64,000 nt of DNA, from the NCBI GenBank assembly GCA_023653785.1, contig JAMKCH010071803.1, positions 1 to 64,000 on the forward strand. The letters run 5' to 3'. Under the pieces are notes generated by a model. It worked only from the letters and a program-made list of their open reading frames with translations, searched no databases and was not told where the DNA came from. Made by a program: the position numbers and the translations under genes. Source of the stretch: Ophioderma brevispina (Eukaryota; Echinodermata; Ophiuroidea; Amphilepidida; Ophiodermatidae). Of the stretch, positions 23,101 to 32,517 are shown piece after piece. Within the stretch, counting starts at the first letter, position 1, and every line of letters begins with the position of its first letter.

Positions 23101-24111
23101 ATAGGAATTTCACTATTAGGGAACTGTGCTGTCTAGCCATGTCTCTGATAGGGTAACCAATATGATAATGGTTGTCTTTCAATAATAGTTTAAGCCCATC
23201 AAAGCTGGAAGGAAATAAATCTGTATATATTCAGATGAATACTTGATCCCCTTTTGGTAAATTAGAGTTATTACCATTTAGCTTGGTTATGGAGTAAAAA
23301 AACACATTGCTCTTTTGAGTGTTGTAATGTTTGTTGTATCGAAACTTTATGTTAAACTTTGCTCATCCCAATAAAGGAGGTCACTGCATACTTTGACTAT
23401 TATAACTTTTGTCGAACTCTTTTTTAACATTGGCAACACAATTCAACATCATTTTTGTTAAATTTTTGGCATTATCGACACTGTCAGTTTCATGTCATTA
23501 CAAGAATCGTGATACATCTTCAACAATTGAATACATGGTTATTCAAAGGGATACCAAGGTATATATCTTTAGGATTAACGGATAATTAATATCTTTATCA
23601 TGGTAACCGACAATGTGGTTGATTTTTAGTGTTCATAGTCCGAAGATCATCTGCTCTGAGGGAGTACTCAGTAACCATGGTTAATTTGTCGTGAGCATTT
23701 GAAACAAACTTTGCTTTTATGGCCTATTTCACCGCATGTCCGCATGTAATGGGGCCGGGGAAAAATGGCAATCCCTGGTATCATGACTTGTTAAACCAGC
23801 AGTTGAGCAAGTCATATTCACGAGTTCAGTATTCAAAATACGAATATGTCGCTTAGTTTGGTCTATTTGTTCTTGTTTCATCGGTCGTTGTTTTGTCGCC
23901 GAGATTCTCGGGAGTCATATAGAGGAATGGAGCCACTCGTCATTGGGGGCACCATTTACATTTTAGCGAAGGCAGCAAGATATGAGGTTAACAATTTAAA
24001 ACAAGACTCGTAGGGCGAGGGTTGTATGAGATTGATCTACGGAATAAAGTGCAATCTAATACTGAAATGTATATGATTAAAAGCTACATGGTCTTTAATA
24101 TCTGGACCTGC
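23101..24111. other. Non-coding stretch, possibly the 5' part of the CR1-like LINE
   Basis: No protein match was recognised. It lies directly upstream of the recognisable endonuclease remnant in the minus orientation, so part of it may be LINE 5' sequence. Confidence 0.35.
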
Positions 24112-24310
24112 TACAGGGCGTAACAGACTTGCAAATGGGGGGGGGGGGCAAAGGGATGCCGAGGAATTTTCTGAGGGGGCAACTTTGGGGTCCTCCTCAT
24201 AGACACTGTACAAAACGGTAAGTTCATTTGGGGGGTGGCGGGGGGGCTCGGCTTTTGGGCGGGGGGCTTGCGCCCCCCCCCCCCCTCCACCGATGGACGC
24301 CACTGGGATG
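24112..24310. mobile_element. G/C-run MITE related to the CAGTGGCGTAACCAG family
   Basis: The left end cagggcgtaacagacttgc with a G11 run and the right end with a C13 run and ggacgccactg form imperfect inverted repeats like those at 13421 and 42149. No clear target duplication was seen. The minus-strand proline-rich open frames here are products of the C-runs. Confidence 0.55.
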
Positions 24311-24582
24311 CAAACATTACAGGACCCAGTGTACAACGCTACGATGCTAACTTTATGAGGAGATAAGATGGTAGCGAAATACGCCACAAAGTCCAAAAGG
24401 GATGTTACCTTACAATACAAATTCGTCTTTCATTGCGCTCTTACATTGGTAAGAGTGAGATTCAAAGCTCAGCTGTCGGTTGACTAGCGAATAATGGCAG
24501 CTGAACAGTAGACTAAAGCCTGTTTCTACCGGGAAAAAAACCGACGGAACCGGCCAGTAACGGATGTCACATTACTTTAATC

Positions 24583-24733
24583 CAGAGGAGAAAGGAAGAG
24601 CGCATCGCATGTAAACAATCCCCGGTTCGTATCCTGGCCCAAGCAGGTGTGCCCTCGAATTTTCTTTCTGTGTTGGTATATCACTGTTTATAGTTATGTT
24701 CTAACATGCGATGCGCTCTTCCTTTCTCCTCTG
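24583..24733. mobile_element. Short MITE with 30 bp perfect terminal inverted repeats
   Basis: The left arm (24583-24612) starts CAGAGGAGAAAGGAAGAGCG. The right arm (24704-24733) is its exact reverse complement over 30 bases. The 91 bp between carries ggttcgtatcc, close to a pol III B box, but no convincing A box. The perfect arms suggest recent insertion or maintained pairing. No clear target duplication was found. Confidence 0.75.
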
Positions 24734-25230
24734 TATTACGTTATGTGCTGAGGTAGCGATTAAGCATCACTTGTGATTTCGCTTGTTAGAATGTGCTGTT
24801 TAAATGTATATATCTTCCAGTGTATGATGTGTGAGCCTCGTACCCACTGTTAATCTGATGTTAGGCTTGCTGGTAAGCATCTATATCTCGTGCACTGGTG
24901 TGTTTGTGTGTATTGTATGCCGGTGTAGAAGTAACCATTGTTCGGCGTACTCATAGTCCGGGAACAATGGTGAACGATAGGGCAATCGATTCAGTTGACT
25001 CTTTACGCAACATTAGTTTCACGCTTTATTCCGTTATCGTCTATGGAGCCCCGGACTATGGCTCCCACCGGACTATATCTGCCCCTGGCAGGTGTCCCCT
25101 CGAATTTCTTTCAGTGGTGTATCTGCTTTGACTTTTTTAGTTCTAGTTTTTAATTATTACACAGGAAAGTTATATTTCAAAATCTCGGAGTCTGCCTTTG
25201 GGTTTTGAATTTGAAGCGGACCGTAAGCGG
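24734..25230. other. Non-coding stretch
   Basis: No gene. A ggcaggtgtcccctcgaatt block at about 25088 repeats the middle of the 24583 MITE (about 24645), so a diverged relative is present. Confidence 0.4.
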
Positions 25231-25450
25231 AAACTACAACTTTTAGTTTGGGGGGTTTGCGTCTTTCGGGCGCTCTATCTCAGCCATTTTGCACGCTTTT
25301 TTACAAGCGAGGTGTTAAATGAAAGAGCAAGACCTAGGCAACAAAATGTATATTTCGAAAACTTTCAAAATGGTCTGACTTTGGCACAATACTGATCGAA
25401 AAACATGCCGAGATACTTTTTGTGCCAGGTGTATTAATTTTACAGTAAAA
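25231..25450. repeat. 220 bp duplicated block, copy 1, followed by A21
   Basis: Near-identical by eye to 25881-26100 (one substitution seen, at the ggggg(g/t) run). Its final four A bases merge into a run of exactly 21 A (25447-25467). The DNA between the copies includes a typical cleavage-signal context (ggaaataaaataaacctgaaa, about 25720-25740). Confidence 0.9.
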
Positions 25451-25880
25451 AAAAAAAAAAAAAAAAACACCCTTATTTTCCCCGTGTGCTCGTAATTTAT
25501 CATTGTATGTTTATGCCTTACCAAATTAAGTTTCATACTCATGTTGTTAATATGTAACTCATGCATGGGTGCCACTAACTACACGCCCTGCGTTTTAAGT
25601 GGCATCCACATCTCTTGCATATTGTATATTATTTCTAAATCATTTTTTGTTTTATTAAATATGTTCATATTTTATATTTGTTACACTTTTTATATTTACT
25701 GTACATGTGCAATGAGATGGAAATAAAATAAACCTGAAACCTACTGGGACACGAACACGTGTACCACAATCAATACTGCAAGTAGGCTTTTCTCGCTCAT
25801 TCAGTCGGAAACTTCTTTGTGTAGCATCAATACACATGTATTATTGCGTTGCACCACACAGTGACCATTGAAAAATCCAA

Positions 25881-26100
25881 AAACTACAACTTTTAGTTTG
25901 GGGGTTTTGCGTCTTTCGGGCGCTCTATCTCAGCCATTTTGCACGCTTTTTTACAAGCGAGGTGTTAAATGAAAGAGCAAGACCTAGGCAACAAAATGTA
26001 TATTTCGAAAACTTTCAAAATGGTCTGACTTTGGCACAATACTGATCGAAAAACATGCCGAGATACTTTTTGTGCCAGGTGTATTAATTTTACAGTAAAA
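25881..26100. repeat. 220 bp duplicated block, copy 2
   Basis: Direct repeat of 25231-25450, offset 650 bp. Copy 2 continues into unique sequence (tatggtttgtaac) where copy 1 has the A run. Confidence 0.9.
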
Positions 26101-26453
26101 TATGGTTTGTAACTGTTTTAAGTTACATGTTGGAGTGGTTTGAGGCATTTCTTGAGAAATTTCTTTATCCTAAAAAAATTTTAAAAAAATGCCGTTCGCT
26201 GCGTACTGAAAACAAAGTTTAATTTGTTTTTGTCTAACATAAAGTCTGATACAAATCCATCGAAATAAGTAGGCAACAAGATTCATTAAAAATCAACTTT
26301 ATCTCTGCAAAAGATTTATTTCAGCAACTACAAGGTAGATTATTTCATTATTTAAATATTTTCTATGAAATTACTATAAAACAATACATACCAAACGACA
26401 AATTCAACAAAATGGGTAAAGCGTCCCTTAGTTCTATATCAGATATATTGTAT
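26101..26453. other. Non-coding stretch
   Basis: AT-rich sequence, nothing recognised. Confidence 0.5.
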
Positions 26454-26641
26454 ATTTTCCCGTTTACATTCATGTTAATATAACATTAAAATATTTTATA
26501 TTTTGATATGGCGGGAGAGAACTGTTTGAATCTAATTTCCTCCATCCATGGCAGAAAGAGATAAGAAGGAAGCACATCGACCCCCTTGACTTTCGAACGA
26601 TCTATCTGCTGCCCCATGATTGCAATTGTTATTCATATTCT
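26454..26641. repeat. 188 bp duplicated block, copy 1, followed by A21
   Basis: Identical by eye to 26913-27100. It is followed directly by exactly 21 A (26642-26662). Confidence 0.9.
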
Positions 26642-26662
26642 AAAAAAAAAAAAAAAAAAAAG

Positions 26663-26912
26663 GGGGTTGAGGGAAGAAAAAAGTTTAGTCGCAGCGTTGA
26701 GAAAGAAACAGTATAATAACAACGATGGTTAACAGCTGCTTAGTCATGCTTAGTCATTCATATACCATGCACCACGACCCTTAAGACAAACTTTTAATTG
26801 ACAACACGGACCTTAAACATGGCAAAGCGGACCGTCGACATCATAAAGCGGACCTTTGTCATTTTTGGGGGGGTGCGTCGCACCCCACGCACCCCCCCTG
26901 GCTACGGCCCTG
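26663..26912. mobile_element. Dispersed repeat lying between the 188 bp copies
   Basis: Its distal part (about 26720-26911), with 'caaagcggacc', 'cataaagcggacctttgtc' and the CAGGGCCGTAGCCAGG-type end, reappears inverted at 63800-64000. The gggtgcgtcgcacccc palindrome lies just inside the end. It has no coding capacity. It looks like an insertion whose target was duplicated for 188 bp. Confidence 0.6.
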
Positions 26913-27100
26913 ATTTTCCCGTTTACATTCATGTTAATATAACATTAAAATATTTTATATTTTGATATGGCGGGAGAGAACTGTTTGAATCTAATTTCCT
27001 CCATCCATGGCAGAAAGAGATAAGAAGGAAGCACATCGACCCCCTTGACTTTCGAACGATCTATCTGCTGCCCCATGATTGCAATTGTTATTCATATTCT
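26913..27100. repeat. 188 bp duplicated block, copy 2
   Basis: Direct repeat of 26454-26641, offset 459 bp. It continues into unique sequence (atcaagtgg). Confidence 0.9.
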
Positions 27101-27287
27101 ATCAAGTGGTCCTTCCGAGGATAATCCTAATCCGATTTTCTCGCTCGAGAAAATTCGCAGTTCGTGGTTGTTTCTTCATTGCGTAAAGATTCCGGGTCGT
27201 CGGGAATCAGCGAATCAGTAGGCGATGAATGCTGCGAAGTAAATACTCAACCATATGCGGGCTTACATGGAAACCGATCAACGCGCC

Positions 27288-27830
27288 CGGGGGTTCTTGG
27301 ATTTTGGTCGGAAACCCATGCTCGTTCCGAAAAAAGAGGGACTAGCTGCAAATGCGGGACTACCGTTATAGAGGTTGTGCCTGTGACGTCATCAACCGTA
27401 ATGCTGAACTTTGTTCAACAGGATCAAATCAGAAACTGCTGTTATTGCATTGGAATACAACAACAAGATTATTCCCGAGGTTGCACGCAACATTGAATTG
27501 AATGGACTGCATTACGGTACAGGACACCTGTTCGATTCTTTTGTTCCTGGCCAATCGATTAAAACAGGCACAACCTCTATAGGGGTATCAAATTCACAAT
27601 AATCAAGTTCTAGTCCCGCTAGGGGTACAAATTCAGTTGTGATTGTGACTGGTTCAATGATACAAATAGAAAAAAATAACCTAAACATATCAGTAAAATA
27701 ACCAAGTGTGTATTTTTTCTTGCAGTAGCACAAGTGTCATTTTTCTTGTATATTGGCTATTTTAAATGTGTATCTTTTTTCATGTATTGAGAACAGGTCC
27801 CGCAAGGGGTATAATCTCACTGCAAAATAA
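27288..27830. mobile_element. CCCGGGGG-ended MITE, copy 2, truncated and interrupted
   Basis: It begins gcgcccgggggttcttgg and carries the same catgctcgttcc and gagggactagctgcaaatg blocks as 12596-12675. It resumes after a nested insert with the gtcccgctaggggta motif (about 27615) and gtcccgcaaggggta (about 27797). The right inverted end is missing. Confidence 0.7.
27369..27579 (+). mobile_element. TA-flanked nested element carrying a possible captured coding fragment
   Basis: The 211 bp insert is bounded by TA at 27367-27368 and 27580-27581, with inverted ends TAGAGGTTGTGCCTGT and ACAGGCACAACCTCTA. The uninterrupted relative at 12671-12682 (accgctaggggtat) shows the empty site. Inside, a plus-strand frame reads SETAVIALEYNNKIIPEVAR then NIELNGLHYGTGHLFDSF. 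The pattern (V/A)xAxExNxxxxxxxxxNIELNGL resembles the SAM-binding motif of FkbM-like methyltransferases. The match is short and may be chance. Confidence 0.55.
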
Positions 27831-29040
27831 GGCACACTACTTTTCTTTGGTATTAGCTAGGCCCGTACCACCAGTACCTAGGGGGGAAATGTTGCGCCCT
27901 ATTTCTTTCTAACCAAGTAGTATTTGTACACTATTAATTAGTAAACTAGTTTGAACAATTTACTCACATGTCAAAGATATGGTTTATAGAATATTTCAAC
28001 AAAATTGCATGGCCTCTCTTTTATATAATTATATTTCATAGAATTACTTCCTAATACAAAGTGTATACTGTTTTGGGTAATATATTTCCTGAACGGAATA
28101 CTTAATTTATACACTGTGATGAAAACTTCATAGAAATTATATTCATCTTGTGACAATATTACATACGTTCGTTGAATATTAGGAAATGTCTAGAATAATA
28201 AGTCTGGAGATTGTGTGTTTCACTTGGAATCATCACAAATTTAACGTGTTTCGAAATTGTAGATAAAACAGGTTTGTGTTTATACGCTAACAATCATATA
28301 ATTTCAAGTAAAACAATATCTCTTTAAATAAGTATGCTATACTCTAAATACTGCCCATTGGAAATGACTGCTATTCCGAAGGACACTTAGAGAAATCTAG
28401 TCAAATTCACACGTCATTTGTAAACAAATTCCAATACATGATTTGCTTGTTTTAGTCATTTGTTATTGTTATACAATCTATTTATCTTCAAATTATATTT
28501 AAATTTATTAACTTGGACTGGTGTTTAATTGGCGAAAGTAGACCTTTAAATATACCTTGCGTTTTTTTTAAATAGAGTTGTGGTAAGTGTCCCTCTCATT
28601 AGCTTTCTAGTCGTTTCGAATCAAAATGCTTTAGATATGTAGATATTTCCGTCTCCACTGTTTGGCCGTTTTCAATTTAATAAATATTTGATGTTGTGCA
28701 TAGAAATCCAATATATAAATACATAAATATATACATATAAATACATATAAATAAATACAATGCAAAGGCGAGAATATGAACACTATCTGCAATATACTAT
28801 ATTCTTCTACTAGCAATTACTCGTAAAACAGTTTTAAATAAGCAGCCGTTTACCAGCATGAATATTTTTTCTTCAGCCAATGTATGCTGCATTGAACATT
28901 ATTAGAATATATACTCGTGCAAAACACACACCCCAACTAGTGCATTTAGTAGGCCTGTAAATATAAGATATTCTGTTTAAATTACTCTCGTGTATATTAA
29001 GCCCGTATTTCACTACATTAATCTAAGTACAACTCTCTTA
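27831..29040. other. Non-coding stretch, AT-rich
   Basis: No gene. An ATAA/ATAC-rich simple repeat lies at about 28713-28760. Confidence 0.5.
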
Positions 29041-29270
29041 ATGTAAACCGAGTGGAAAGAGTGGGAATAAAAGAGTGAAATGGAGGACAACACCTTTTTG
29101 AGTGGTAAAATCTCACTCTGAAATGAGTGTGAAAGTGAATTGTTCACTCTAAAAAGAGTGGAATATTGTCAGCTTTCACTCCTTTCAGAGTGTGTTTCCA
29201 CTCAAAAACCTGTTGTCCCTCATTTAACTCCCTGAAAGAGTAGAAATTCACTCTTTTACATTTACATAGA
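29041..29270. mobile_element. Palindromic MITE rich in GAGTG motifs
   Basis: The whole 230 bp is an imperfect palindrome centred near 29155. ggacaacacctttttgagtgg on the left matches ccactcaaaaacctgttgtcc on the right, and gtgagtgaa-type blocks pair around the centre. End sequences are atgtaaaccgagtgg and, inverted, aaatgtaaaagagtg. Confidence 0.65.
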
Positions 29271-29522
29271 ACGTTTGTTGAAGTGAATAAAAAACTCTTC
29301 CCTTACCATGACATTTTGCTCGTTTGTTAAGACCCCAGTCACGTAATGTATTTTGTGAAGATTCATCAAGATTGAAGTAAAGAAATTAACCATTATTAAA
29401 TGGAAACATTCATTACCGAACCTACAAAGACACAAAAGAGGGGATTGTTTTGTACAGGCTTATATATCCACTACGATCTCATCAATAATAAACATTTTAC
29501 ATATTACACAGATTAATAATTA

Positions 29523-30194
29523 GTGGAGCGGCCGAGCTTCGAAAAGTGCTCTAGTTTTCGAGTTACCCCTCCCCTCCGTACAACAAAACACAACCACCTT
29601 TATTTGTAGGATAAATATGTGAGATTTAAGAAAATGGTGGTTGTGGTTGAAAAATTTGGTGGCAGGGATGATTTCTAGGCCGAGAAATGCATTTTGGGCT
29701 GCAAATAATTAAGCGAACTTATTATTTTGTATTATTTTTTAAAGTAAAAATATTACAATTTTATTTTTATGGTATCCTTTTTGTTATTGATATAGGTTTT
29801 ATACATTGCATGAAGGGTTCAGGTAATACTCGTTGTGGTGACATGTGATAAAAAGGATGTTTTTTTTAGGAAAAAAGGTGATTTTGGAGCTAACATTCTA
29901 GACCCTTTATATATTGTATAAAACAAAAATCTATAATATAAATGTCAGAGATTGATAGTATTGCATCATGATTAAAATTTGTTTTGCTAAGAAATTAATA
30001 AATCTTGATATTCTTAAGTTTTTAGCTCAAAAACGTGATTTTTTTACCCAAAAAACACCCCTGCCACCAAAGTTTTTGACCACAACCATCATTTTTTTTA
30101 AATTATTTATTACTATCTTTCGAATAGAAGTGGTTGCGTTTTGTTGTACCGAGGGGAGGGGTTGTCAACAATTTTGCAGTCCAAACCGCTCCAC
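29523..30194. mobile_element. Tc1/mariner-like MITE with long inverted arms
   Basis: It is bounded by TA (29521-29522 and 30195-30196), with ends GTGGAGCGG and CCGCTCCAC. Inverted matches extend about 150 bp inward: cccctcccctccgtacaaca against tgttgtaccgaggggagggg, and ggttgaaaaatttggtggca against tgccaccaaagtttttgacc. There is no transposase. It ends 195 bp downstream of the stop codon of the cytokine-like gene, and an AATAAA on the gene strand (30199-30204) lies just outside it. Confidence 0.75.
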
Positions 30195-30388
30195 TAAATT
30201 TATTTAGCACCACGACCAATATTGCACATGCACTGACCAACAGAGTGTGACATTGTTATGTAATATTGACCAACCGTTAATGTTATACCCATGACGCCCA
30301 ATTTGAATGATGTGCATGTAGATATTTTGACAAAAATTGCTAGACAAAAGATTCATTGGCTTTAACGTGTACACTTTAAGACTCTACT

Positions 30389-32380
30389 TCAAGGTCTCAC
30401 ATAACGGAAACGCACCAGGATTTCTTCCATTCTCTTCATAGCATTGATAAACTGGGTATGAGTTGCTGGGCTTGTACTGTTAGGTTGATAAAGCTGTAAG
30501 TATACAAAAAATTAAACTATGTTTAGTTATCATCAATATAGTAGAATCTAAATTTCTGCCATGAAGTAATGATTTTGCAAATAAAAAATAGATTTTAATC
30601 AGTTTTATTTGGTAAAAGATTTTGATGTTTATATCTGGTCTAGAAGAATCGACCAACGTATATTTAGCACAAACATATTTCCAGTTGTACGGTCTTGTAT
30701 TTGTTGTGGGGACCGTAGCTACTACATGTATTTGCCATATGTTTGTATAGTGAAGGCGCACAGTCGCATCATGATGAAATTGCTTCTCTGCAGTATATAA
30801 AGGGCTAATTATTATTTTTTCTGATTATATAATTAACTTTGTTTCATGCATAAGACCATATATGAGCAGAAAAATATATCTGGCAACAGGGTTTGTTAAT
30901 TCATGTTTTTAAAAGCACACTTGGTGCTTTCTAGGGACCAAAGCTAATTGTCCCATTAACGGGAAGGAAATTTAGAACAATCACAAAAATTAAGAGTTCC
31001 AAAATATTTTTCAAGAGTAGAAAATCGCAGAAAAATCAATCTTGGGTACCGAGGAACTCCCTACACTAAAAATGATGTTTAGTAAAAAGACATACCTGGT
31101 AGTCCATACACATATCATAGGAATCCCACGCGGTACTTGACGGGCTTTCAAAACAGGTTTCAATACTCCTCATGCGTTCCAACTGAAAAAATAAATTAAT
31201 ATAAGACACCTTTATTCTTAAGATAGGAACTATAGCTACCATCCATCCCGATTAAATCGGATGTGACAGTCTCATGCACAGGGCATGTGCTTGTTCGGGA
31301 AATTTTCCGATGGGCCCTCGATTATGGACCGTTTTGGGCCGCTTTAAGTACTGCAAATGGTCATGGTGGCCAGATAGATAAAAATTGTACTTCAGGAGGT
31401 TGTTTTGTTGCTCGGGAAGCCGATTGACTTTTAAATTTTCAGATATTTCCAGTCCGACACTATTGCTCTCAGGACAATCACAACATCATTTGATCATATT
31501 GAAAAGCGCACCACTGGCCAAAATCTTAAATCACATTTCATCCTCATTTTGCTCAGAATTATTTCATAGACACTTACTACAACTTGTATTGCAAAGTCCA
31601 TAATAGCGAAAATGTCGGTAGTTTAGTTCTGACATCGTCTTTAGTGCTCTTGGCGGTGCTAATATGCACAGAGCAAAACTACGCTTCTTCAAAACATTTT
31701 CCATTAATGACATAATTCCATTATACCGTTTTTTCCAGATCCGATATTCCGTATTTTTTTCATTCACTTCACATGGGCTATCGGAACCTCGTGTCACAGC
31801 GCAATGCTCTTTCCGGATTTCCCCTGATTTCACATGTACGACCCCTTGCAGCAATTGGTTGCAATAGATCACATGATATGCATTATGCATGGTGTGACGT
31901 CGTAATTAGCCCGTGCGCCCTGCCTCGATTTTGTTGGTGGTTTGAGGATTCTTTCACAGTTCTACATTAGGGTGTGAATCGCAATGGAGTAGCGGTGCTC
32001 GGCGGCAAACCCAGACTCCTTTATTTGTTTAGTGTCTGGTAAAATATTATTATTACATAGGTTGTCTAGAGATTCTGATTTTCATTATGTTGAAATCCCG
32101 TCTCTTTACCATAGTTATGTGCAAAGATAATAGTTCTTATAGGAACACCTTAGTATGTCTTAACTTTCATCATATCTCATTTTTTTTTTACCTGCTCGGT
32201 GTTATTTATTAAGTTTATGGAGTCTATATTCACACATTATGAATGTAGTTTATCAAGATAAAAAATATACGATATCAAAAAATAAATGCGATCATTTTAC
32301 TTTCAAAGGTCAAAACAATTTCAGTCGTGAACGTGCGGTGGTTGGACAAGATGATTGAAAGGGTTTTTTTCTTTCTTTCT

Positions 32381-32440
<60 letters not shown>

Positions 32441-32475
32441 CGATGATGACGATGACGATGATGATCTACTACTAT

Positions 32476-32517
<42 letters not shown>

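Noticed and set aside
24037..24420. 127-codon minus-strand proline-rich frame
   Set aside because: It spans a MITE with G and C runs; the prolines come from those runs.
24640..24660. tRNA gene
   Set aside because: Only a B-box-like sequence is present; no A box or cloverleaf could be drawn.
29041..29270. CRISPR-like spaced repeats of GAGTG motifs
   Set aside because: The motifs are arranged as one palindrome, not as regular repeats with unique spacers, and the DNA is animal.
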